DNA of 64,000 nucleotides, taken from NCBI RefSeq assembly GCF_021155775.2, contig NC_060233.1, positions 31,651,077 to 31,715,076 on the forward strand, given 5' to 3'. The first letter of the stretch is position 1. Each line of letters begins with the position of its first letter. The translations under genes were made by a program, and so were the position numbers. Below the pieces are notes generated by a model, which was not told the origin of the DNA, did not search any database, and saw only the letters and a program-made list of their open reading frames with translations. Source of the stretch: Neodiprion pinetum. Its lineage: Eukaryota; Arthropoda; Insecta; Hymenoptera; Diprionidae. Positions 43,101 to 55,100 of this stretch are shown piece after piece.

Positions 43101-46100
43101 GTTTTATCGGCACTGTTGTGGATACGCGTAAACTAAAATACCGCACTGTTAGTTGATCACTCACTGACTAACCACCGAACGCGTTCGAACCAATGGTTCG
43201 ACGATCATTAAACAATTCGAATGATGACTTACCATTCAAATCACCGATTCCATCACCGTCACTATCTTTGAAAGAACGTGGCCAAATTTGGTAAAGAGTC
43301 GTTGTCTGCCACCACAGCGTTGCTTGTGTTACGTTGAAGCTGGTAGCTTCGATTGACGCCGTTACAGCGACGAAGAAGAAAATCACCCTCAGAGAACACA
43401 TCGCGTGATTGACTATGAGTTTCGTACAATTACGGTGTACTCTTCCCTGATGGTCGAATATATAGACTGTGCCGATATCGCCTCCCGGGATCTTTCTACG
43501 CTGCTACACTCGTGTTTAATCGTATAAAAATAACAAACATATGTTGAGTAACTTATGTAACTCCGAACAGCGATTAAAGATTTCTTATGATTTTGATTAC
43601 GGGCATCAGCTACTTCCTTGATGAGCAATAAAGATATACTTTTTTCAGCAGTTTTTTTTTCGTTGGGTATGTAAAAAATCGCTCCACCGAATATCTGTGC
43701 ACCCATCAAGTTGTGTGAGGAAAAAAAGTCATGCTATTTAAATGTTAATGATCACAGTGTAACCTTGACGAATAAAAATTCTGCGGTCATGAGAATAATC
43801 GCCGAATAGTAATTGTGTATACACTTGGTATGGTACAAAGAACAGAGGAATCGATCATTTTCGATCTGTTCTAATAGTGATATTTGCATCAGTGTTTCGG
43901 CATGGTTTTTTTTCGATTTGCAGTCAATTGTAATAGCCGGGAGTCAGTGACCTTTTTTTGGAACTTATTTTCGCACATTCTATTTGTAGTAGTTTCAAGT
44001 CAATTGATGACGTTTTTCAAAAAATCGACAGTCTGGTTCTTGATTTCCGATAGAATCGATGAGTGAAAATTACAAACTCACGCTACTTATTCTTGCAAGG
44101 ATGAAACTTCATAAAAAAAATGCAGTCTGCCTGGTTTACGGAGCTAGAAACTCAGTTTGGTTGGTCTTTTTTTTTATTTACAAAAATCGAGCTTTTCTTT
44201 CGATGCCGGGAACTTATTTTGGCATAGACGAAACTCGTTGTACTAGTTAGCGTCATAATGAAAACTAAGAAAAAAGCAGTATTGCTAGTTTCTGGAATTG
44301 GGAAATGAGTCTGGCAGAATTTCGAAAATCGTTAAAAAAAAAAAAAAACTTATGGAACTTGTTTTCGCATTTTTGAAAATTTTTCAGATTGTTAAATGCG
44401 TTGTACAATTATCGAAAGCGGAGTGTGGCTATCATTCGAGGTTACTCCAGCTTTGCCAGACTGACCGAAAGATGCGTAAGCTTGTAACTTATTGGCGATC
44501 GTTATATTAACGATTTCGCATAAATATCGAGTACAGTCTTAATTTCGCACAATACATTTCTTCTAGATGATAGTTTACACTACACGCGAATAAAAAGACA
44601 GTCTGGCTACTAATCTAAATCACCAAAGCTTCGTCAGACTCTAAAATTGTTAGTTATCGAGTGTTCTAGAGGTCATCTCGGTCGATACAGAGACGACTCG
44701 CGTTCTATTGGCTATTTTTAAAAATTTTTCTTACTAATTAACATATTGAGAATGAGCATGTGCATGTATTCTCACGCAAGCAATGCCATGTAGCATATTT
44801 TTATACCATGAAATGTACTGCTTAATCATAATATCAGAATATTGTTGAAATGTAAATAGGAATGATTTCTTCCAATGACCGTTAATTTTTGTTCGAACAT
44901 AATTCTTATACATTTCGAAATGCACAAAATACACAAAGGTAATAATTTTTTTTTGTATCTTATTCCGCGTCCGTTTCATCTTCTTCTGTTTCATCCAGAC
45001 AATCATCATTACCAGCGTCGTTATCTTCATCAGAATCATCCGAATCATTACCTTAGAACAACAGGTATATTTGGTATTTCATAATTTCTCAAGTGCCTAC
45101 AAATAACGAAATGATATCATTTTCGCGGTCATATGTTCACAGATCAATTGATAATAATTATCGTCTGGCACGGTTACAGGAGGCATGTCATTCCTCAAAT
45201 CGTAGCAATCTCAAAGTTATTATATTTCGCTTTATCGCAATTAACTTTGAAGTGATAAATAAATTTCATTGATCATACGGTGCGATTAGTAACACATGTA
45301 TTTATGAAAATTGGGCATTCCGTGCCAAACAACTATATTTTATTGTTTAAATGTCATTTTTGACAGTGTCGCTACTTGCTTTGAGGGTGTAATGCTTCAT
45401 ATGCTCTTTCCATACCCTTATAATATTATCAGCACAGGTTTTTCGTTGATCCTCGACATGAATGTGGTTCAAGTAGTAAAAGTCAGTTTTCGAGTTACCC
45501 GGCAGAGCTGACAAGAAAAAAGTATCGTTGCGTTTCTACTATGACCGTAATATATGGGGAAAAAAAACCTTAGTTTTATGATGTACGTTGACACCAGCCA
45601 TTTTCTAATTAACTCAATCTGGCTTCTTTTGAATAAAATGAATTAGTAACCGACAGTAAGCAGTTACGACCTTTGCACGTGACATTTATAAAATTTCACG
45701 ATAGTATCATGTGTATTATAGCAATAAATTATACTGGACCAGTGATCAAAGGCAATTTGATGATGACGGTAATGATTGTATTATTCACGCACATTCTTAT
45801 ACAGCATAGCATAGTAACATGTGATGATATTTTCCCAGGATTTTGAAACTAGAAGTTTTCGTGAGTACAAATTCCATCAAGATGTGCATGGAAACTGAAA
45901 TTTTCACGCGCTTCAGTCATACACGCGGATTTCTCGTTGTCTGGATGCTGAGTCAAATTAAAAAAATTAAATTAACAAATTTTATATTATCTTACGAACG
46001 TAACGCAATTTGAATGTATGCACATACGTTTGGTGAACCCCCGTGATTTTTTAAGATCACGAACAGAACGATTCAGAAGCTAAATAAGTCATCAGCTCGC

Positions 46101-49100
46101 AGTTAGACTCCGAATTAAAGTGTATACTCAGCCACAAAGAGAGAAAAGAGATATAGAGAAAAGAATAACACGAGAAAATCATACCAAGAGAAATTACGTA
46201 CAACGTTATTTCTCGGTTAAGATTTTCTTAGCGGGAAGCGAGGAAAGCTTTTATGGAATGGATTTTCATCTCTGCGTGTATATCCCACGCGCGAAATAAA
46301 TAGTTAGTCGATTTTCTGTAAACAGAATAAGCTTCTGCAGAATGTACTTCACAGCCCGTTAAGTATACCATAATAAACGAAGACGGAATCTGAATATCTT
46401 TCCAAAAAATAGGACTTCGCAGTTGGTTTTCGGTTGTGAACCCGTATTCATTATCGGCTGAACAGATGGAAAATTTAACACTCATAAAGTCATCACCTGC
46501 GATACGCAAGTAGTAAAACTGAAAGGTTTCTTATCAATAAACAGTCTCAGGCTTGAAATATGGTCCAGAGGTATATTACTGACAGAATAGTGCAGCCCAG
46601 AAACCAAGGCGTATTAATCTACCGTATTTGCATATTTATATTTCTCCAGCTTCTTCCACTACCGCTACTTACTAAGCTTCAAAGATTCAACGTCTGCGTG
46701 AAACCGTTCTTTCTTTATCTCAAATTTAGAGATATTTACCCAGCTTTCTCCCTGCAGCGTTTCGTATAAGAAATACACATTATGGAGAGCCGTGCAATTA
46801 GTACGTAGTTTCGAAGAAGAAGAGAGAAACTATCGACTTTTCATTTCACCTCTTCTCTTTCAGGATGTCGCTGTAACGTTCTTGGTTCGCTGTCTCACAC
46901 CTGTGACATCGTAACGGGCCAGTGTCAATGCAAGGCTCAAGTGACAGGAAGAGCTTGCGACCGCTGTCAGGTAAGACCGTCATCCTCGTCAATTTCATCA
47001 CAAGTGTATTTCATCTTCAGTAAATTGTGCAACGAGTTTCATAACATGTATAATTGTATTTGTGTTCGAAAATCGTATCGCCTAAGGTATTTGACCTGTC
47101 CCTGTAACATTCGTAAATATTTTATCAAGTGGAGAACGTGTCTCTCGTTTATCAAATCGCCGATAGTTCCTCACGTAAAAATTCGTTTTTCCAATCTCCT
47201 ATAGACGGGATTTTGGGGTCTGACTACCAAAGCAGGATGCCTGCCCTGCGACTGCGATCCGATAGGCGCGGCGAATTCGTCCTGCGAGGATGATACTGGC
47301 CATTGTCACTGTCGTCCAGGAATCGGAGGTCCTCGATGCGACTTTTGTTTGCCTGGTTACTACGGATTTTCGAACGAGGGTTGCCGGCGTAAGCTATAAC
47401 CATTCAACACGGTTCAACTTCTAATCGAGAATGAGAAAATACTTTTTCAAAAGCCCTCGCAACGCCTCTTTTCAAACAACAAATTTTTCTCACTTTCTTA
47501 CTACAGTTTGCGAGCCGTGCAATAAACCAGGTCACATCTGCGACCCCGACACGGGACGTTGCGTCTGTCCGAAATTGACGCTTGGCGAAAATTGCGATCG
47601 ATGCCGTTCTGGGGCTTACGGATTCGTACCTGGTGCCGGGTGTAAGTCTTGTGCTTGTAGTCCAGGCGCGACTAGAGCTCAGTGCAACCCTGATGGGCAA
47701 TGCTCTTGCAGAGATGGCTTCGAGGGGTTGAGATGCGACAGATGCGACGTCGGTTATTACGGATATCCGAGATGCAAGCCCTGCGGGTGTAGCGCCCATG
47801 GCACCGTGCAGTGTGGCGAAAAGACTTGCCCCTGCAACGACACCGGCCAATGTCCTTGCAAGGTAAGAGTGGTATCAGGTCGGAAAAAACGGGCGCGATG
47901 CTTGTATTCGCGAAAAATAACATAATCACTATAGCTTTCTTCGATTTATTCCCCGTTTAGGAAAATGCTGTAGGACGAAAATGCGGCGAATGCAAAGCTG
48001 GGACTTACGGGTTGGCTTTTGAGAATCCAAAGGGATGTACGGAGTGCTTTTGTTTCGGTAGATCAACCTCCTGCCACGGGGCCGCTCTTAGTTGGGGCCA
48101 AAGGAGACTTCCTCGTCCGCGTACTCTTTACGTCAATAAAACTGTTAGCGATATCATGGTAAGTTGAGGAGTAATAAAACTCGGGATAAACTTGACGTCG
48201 AGACGCGGTTTCTTTCGTTACATTTTTTTATTTATTTTTTTTTCTTTATTTCACCCCACGTAGGTAACTAACTTTGGGACTTCGTACATTCTACCGGCAA
48301 TTAACGGGGGCCTTAACGTCAGCAACGGTCACTCGGTCATACCTGGAAACGAAGGAGACGTCACTCTGCCAGCAACGCTTCATTTCAATTATCCTCTTTA
48401 TTGGGAATTGCCCGAGTCTTTTCTCGGCGACAAAGTGAGTATACGAATTATCTCCAAAAATTACTGTTTTTCATACACGATTGTTAGTAAACGGAGTGCC
48501 TTATAATTTGCCACGATAAAAAACGTCGGGTTGAGAAAAAATGGTACAATCATCTAGGAAACATGTTTTTACTTTTTTCAATGAGAACTGGCTTGTTTGT
48601 TTCTCAATTCTTCTCTTAAATACTAAGTATGAACAGTAAATATGCGAATTCTCAATTGCAGGTCATATCGTATGGTGGGTACATACAATTTGTGACAGAT
48701 GTAGAAGGCGGAGAGCCGCTAGCAACTTATCTGAGGTACCCTGTGGTCTTGTTGCAAGGAAACAGTAAAATCGTCCTGGAACACTACGCCAACTCACCCA
48801 TCGAAAGTAACCGTTACAAAATCAGGTAATACATGAATCGCTTTTACGGAGGCACAATCGTTATTTAATCTTCTATGAAAAAGAAAAATATCAAATCACT
48901 TCAATTACAAACATAATTAACGTGGAGTGAGATGAATCTACCGTACTTAACGAGAGCTAATTATATCCTATTGATAAAACGGTAATGACTTGATTGCGGC
49001 AAATGCATAAGCCCAATTAATAAAGTGAAATAAATTCTTTATGTAAACAAACTTTTGCCGCTTTCCAACAACCGCAACTAGACAAACAGATCGCAAAGCA

Positions 49101-52100
49101 TATTTTAATTTTGATTACTCGATGTATGTAATTTTAAGAAACCGTAGGAAAAATATAATGTACATAAAATTATTGATTTTACAGAATGCACGAGTCCCAC
49201 TGGCACTTAAAAAATCAACCAGACATTCCAGTATCAAGAGAAATTCTCATGATAGCCCTGCAGAAAGTACAAAAAATAATGATCAAGGCTTCCGATTATT
49301 CTGAATTCACCAAAGTCGTGTATGTAATCAACGATCAGATTGTTCAGAATTTACTTTTCATTCTTCTCACGATAATAAACTGCAACATTCGCGCTCAGAA
49401 TTAGCGACGGTTGAAGATTAATCCGGCTTTCTTTTGTGCAGACTGCTGGAAGCATCTTTGGATGCTGCTGTCTTAACTCCTACCCGTTCACCGCCGTTTG
49501 CAACGGATGTTGAAATCTGTAAGTGTCCATCAGAGTACACTGGCACGTCTTGCCAAGATCCGAACATTGGCTATTACCGATGGTGCAACAACGAGATTGC
49601 TACTTCCACGATCGTAATTGATCTCATAGGACAGGCTCGTCCTTGTCAATGCAACGGCAGATCTGGAGTATGTGACACAGAAACTGGCCACTGTCTGGTT
49701 TGTATATTTAGATATACAGTAGCATGACATTAATTACCCTAGATATAAATACAGGAGAATCTATTCATTTAAATTTACGATATACTTAAATCTGGTTGCC
49801 TCATGAAAAATCTTCATTTGAATTAACAGAATTGCAGCGAAAATACGACTGGAGAAAGATGCGAGTTGTGCGAAGATAGTTTTTACGGTCATCCTGAGAT
49901 AGGTGGATGCAAACCGTGCCCCTGTCCACATGCAGACAAGCGATTTTCCAGTACCTGCGAAATTCATTCCGACATTGACGTAGTTTGTCACTGTAAACCA
50001 GGTTTGTATTTCACGTATTGTCTTGTGCTTCTTGGGCAATTTTCAGTAAAATGACGATGCACTGCCTGATATACGCACAAAAAAATCATGTGAGGGAAAA
50101 ATTGAATTGGCTCGTTGTTATTTCACTTACTTATTACAGGATATACTGGTAGCAAGTGCGAAAGATGTTCGTATGGCTACTTCGGAGCTCCAACCACTCC
50201 AGGCGGTAGTTGTGTACCGTGCAATTGTAATCCAGCAGGAAGTCTGAGCGATAGTTGTCTTGCAGAAACTGGCCAGTGTAACTGTAGGCCTGGATCAACG
50301 GGGAGAGATTGTTCCCAGTGCACGAAGCCGCGTCACGTATTTATCGAGGATATTTGTACATGTGGGTGTTTTTATATTTTCTGTCGCGAATGTAGCTTGA
50401 ATGAGAGACTAGTACCTTAATTGAGTTGGTGAAAACTGTGTTTTTCTGTGTTTTTAATCGTAGCTTGTAACGACAACTGCACTGGCATACTTTTGGACGA
50501 TTTGGATACTATGTCGAGCTTACTAGACGAGGAAACGGTCCATATTGCTAACGGCTACATTCCACCCCCTTGGCAAGATCTTTCTTACGTAAACGACAAC
50601 GCTTCTCTGTTATTTGAAGATATAAAGCTCGAGCGAAATTTACGCCATAAAATCGAAAATATACCGTGGCATCAGTACAGAAAACTGAAGAAACGTGTCA
50701 CTGATCTGCTTGATAGGGTGAGTTCAAGTTATCATCTTCTATATTTTTCTTCTTCACTTATTTCGAATGTACGTTAAAAGGGTTGGATCAGGCTTGTACA
50801 GAAAAAAGCGGACTTGATTTCAGTTATCGGTATCTTGGAGTATGTGAGTGAAAGTGTATACGTGAGAATTTTTTGTGATTTCAGGCTCCCAAGTGCTTAA
50901 ATCAGACCAGCAATCACAAATCGAGAAGTGATGATATTAAGAATAATGCTTACAGCACACAAATAAAAATTTTAGACATACACCAAAGGTTGAAAGGTAA
51001 AATATTTTGTTTATTATCACCAAGTAAATCATACCCTGATTCTATGTCGATTTTTTTTTTTTTTGTTATTGCAGAAACAAGCTTCCAATTATCAAGGTAT
51101 GCAAGCAATGATAAAAAAATTGAGATTGAAAATGCGCTGAATCAAGCAACGATAGCTTTAAATAAGATTGAATCTGTCAACTTATTTGGAAGGACAAGCG
51201 AAATGGAAGCAATCATCAAGTTAGTTCATATGTACAGATAATTACGTAAATTTTTGTATTGGATTATCATATTTATCTTGCAGTATACTTTACTTTTTAT
51301 CATAAATTTTACGTATTTCAATAGCAATGCAACGGACTACATTGATTGGCTTAGCTCTTTGAACGATGGCGCGAAGGATTTAATCAAGGTCAAAAAATAC
51401 GCAAACGAGTACAATGAAAAAGTGGAAGATTTTGACATTATTATAGAAAATACAATGGAAAATTTATACACGTATGACGGGTTATATAAGAATTACGAAA
51501 AAGAATTCAACCATGCAAATAATCAATATTTAAGAATAAATACATTGAAAGAAGAAACTACCGAATCTATTGACAAGGGTAAAACGCTTGTGGCAGAGGC
51601 TAGCGGACTTCTGGTTGATAGTCAAAGTAATGTTCAGGTAACTTAAATTTGCTAGAAATTATTCTATTACTATAATAGACCCAAATAAACTAAATGTTTA
51701 AGTCTTTATTCGAATTACAGGATTTACCTGAGTTAAAATTCAAACTTGCGAATTTAACTGATGCGTTAACAAGCAGAGAAGGAATTTTATACAGATTGAA
51801 CTACGAATATGAGGATATGTATGTCATACCAGCTAAAAAACATGCCCAAAACTTAACACGATATGTAGACGACTACGTAAGGTAGATACTTCTTTTCTTC
51901 AGACACTCTAATATCTGGTGGAGAAACATGTTAATCGTGATTATTTGTAATTAATTCTACATTGTTTTTAATTATGACAGTTTATTTGCCCACACACGGA
52001 ATGAAACGGTGAATCCCTTGAAAGCTAGTCAAGTATACCAAGATATCGTTGACGCTTTAAATACAGCCAAACTAATTGGGCGGGAAGCGAAAGTAATCGC

Positions 52101-55100
52101 TGATGAGATTCATGACAAGGTGATTGAACGACTTTTCATATCAATAGTGTGAGACAACTTGCGAAACTAGTTGCCTAATTTATGTTCCTGCAATTTTACA
52201 AATTCATAATATATTATAATATATAATAATTTCAAATTTAGACTTTTCCTGGAGGAGCTAAACTGAGTTCTGTATTGGAGTTGACTGAAAGTATGGTAGA
52301 AAAATCATCGGACTTGTGGAATGAAGCAAAGAAACAAGAAACACCAGCAATATCATTAAGGAACCAGTTAGAAGCTCAGAAGCAGGGCATCGCCAATCTC
52401 AAAAACACCCTAAACAGTACTGGAATCAGGGATAATCAAATGAATGTTAAACTGCAAGAGCTCAAGGCCAATAGCATTGAAAGTAGGTATAATTCACCTG
52501 GAACGCATCAAGTCAGTTGACAGTCATCAAGTGTAAATAAACTTAGGGGTCGTGTATTTGCTCAAAGCTGAAACGTTGCTGGCTCTAGCCTACAGTCACA
52601 AAGATATGACAAAATGTATTGATTATACGTTATTTTCAGCTCGAAACAAGCTTCAAGTACTCCTGAAAGACAACGAGCATCTAAAAGAATCTTTTGCAAA
52701 AACGACTAAAGAAATTGCCGATTACGAAGACATTATTGCAAATGAATTGAGGCCTAAGATACATGAACTAAAACGAGAGGGTGATTCGAAAATCAGTCTT
52801 GCCAGTGAAAAACGTAATAACTTTTTTTTTTGTCACAAGAGATTTGCAGAGGATTCGGCAGAACCGTAGATATTCATTTTTTTTAATTTTAACATCCTTA
52901 GTTACCGAAGTGCAGAGCAACATCAAAAGAGCAGATGCGAAGCTCATCAGTTTAACATATGCATCTGCAAAACGAAAAAATGAGTTCGATAAATGGAACC
53001 ATACGCTGGCAGAGAAACTTCAATATCTTAGGGATAAAATAGCGGAAGCAAGAAACACCGCAGACGGGGTAAATAATGGATTATTCGAGAAAATAAAAAA
53101 TGATATGACAGCTGTCGTTAACACCTTTATTACCATCTGACTTTACATAATGAGCGTAAAATTTTCCAGATACGTATATCTCTGAAGAGTGTCAATACAA
53201 AGAAATGCGTGCGGTCGTACAGGCCATCCATACTGCAACCTGGAACTACGACTACCATTATAATCACACTTGCAATCGAAGGTAAACATAAACAAGGATC
53301 GTTATTCTACCTTCCAAGCACCATCAGCGTAAGTATTTAATTGAATCGTAATTCTAGTAATGCTAGTCGTACTTTATTTACATTCGCAAAGAACAACTGC
53401 AATTGTTGACTAAGCGTACTTGAATTGCAATGATTCATAACTAACGTTTTGCCGTCGTTCAAAGCAAAATAAAGAAAGAATAAAATACACTACGAAATTG
53501 CGATTAAATTTTTATAATTTTCAGGACGATTTTGTTGCTCTCGAAATGGTGAACAGAAAAATAAGATTTGTTTGGAATGTCGGCGGAGGTACCGGAATCG
53601 TAACGCATCCCGAAGTGATTGAACCTGGGGATATTACGGGAGACAACTTTTGGTACAGAATTGAGGCTGAAAGGTACGTGTCGTCGTTGCATCGTCAATT
53701 ACCGTCAATCGCGTCGTTCAAGACCTTTGTTTAAACAATATCAGCCGAGTCATTGTCATCACTTGCTTTGTTACAGAACAAGAAATGTTGGTAAACTGAG
53801 TGTACGAAAACAGACATCAACATCAGGTAGATATCTCCCTGTACTTAATTCAACATATCCAGAATATGGCCGTTTTGATATAACACCTGGTGACAGAGTG
53901 TGGCTCGGTGGAATTCCGGAATCGCAAAGACGACCGCCTGAACTCATTGCCTCTAACGGCCTACCTGGCTGCGTGCACCAAGTAGTTTTAGACGGCAAAC
54001 CAATAGGCCTTTGGAATTTCGTTACCAGTGCGCCAGATATGGCGTGCGAGGCCTGTGTTGAAGGGTAAATCTGCTTTGAATATTTCTGGTAAAACCAGAA
54101 AGTCATATTAATGCGGAATAGAAATTTAACAAAGTTTACCCCACGATTTTGCCACAGAGTCGAAGATGCCCATGACGATATCGCGTACAGTTTCAATGGG
54201 GAAGGGTACGCAGTCAGGAACCGGGTTTCGTCCGGTCCGTACAGCAAGTACACCTTTGGAGTGTCTATAACTTTTCGGACATTCGATGAAAATGCGCTTT
54301 TATTCCTAGCTGTTAACCCAAAGAATGTAAGAATCTATCGCAGTCTATGTTCCCCCATCTTCTACGTTTCTCGATTCTCGTAAATAACAACAACCTTTCA
54401 GAATCAACATATTATGATATTCCTGCGTGAGGGGAGAGTCGTTCTGCATGTCGGATATGGCAGTAATATTAGTATCGACATGCTCTCGATGCATAAATAC
54501 AATACTGGGAATTGGACGAACATTGATGCCTTCCGACAATATCAGCCGCGCAAAGGCATCGAGCAGTGTAGCTTGAGTGTGGGAGGCAACAACGACAAGA
54601 GAATTGGGGCGCCATCTCAACAACCAAAGAAGGATGATATTCCTGATCTCATGAAAGCCAAGTATTATATCGGCGGTGTTCCGCCAAGCTTTAAATCTGG
54701 AAAAAAACTAATTCTGCCCTCACCCGTATCATTCCTTGGATGTATGTCCAATATATTCATTAATCAAGAAGGGTATGATCCCATGGCAGAACAATACTAC
54801 GGTGTTGAGCCTAGCTGCAGCAATAAAGTGAGTCAAACGATTGGTATATTCATTACATATACACCCATATATAGATGCGTGACAGTTGAATTCATTTTTT
54901 CAGCACACTAAAATCGTTGGATTTTACGGAAATGGGTATTTCGAGCACCACGCTCATACGTTGAAAAAGACAGAATCGTCGTTTAGTTTTTCGTTCAGAA
55001 CTTTGCAAGAGACCGCCACCCTGTTACTGTCAACATTCCAGAGGCCAAATGAGGAAGAAAGTTTAGAAAGCAGAGATAGATATCTTAGCGTAAGCTAGAG

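Larger units (their letters stand above)
43402..46863 (+). other. Giant laminin intron, right part (3.5 kb); decayed repeats, no gene seen
   Basis: The left 60 bp carry the promoter of the nested alpha-glucosidase. The part from 43960 to 44606 holds diverged repeated segments, listed separately. Near 44990-45050 there is a short CATCAGAATC-type low-complexity tract. A 93-codon minus-strand frame at 46509-46228 has no recognisable domain. The intron ends at a CTCTTTCAG acceptor. Confidence 0.6.

Noticed and set aside
46228..46509. 93-codon minus-strand frame just before laminin exon 46864
   Set aside because: It is coding-like at first glance but has no recognisable family, promoter or splice partner. 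Chance is sufficient.
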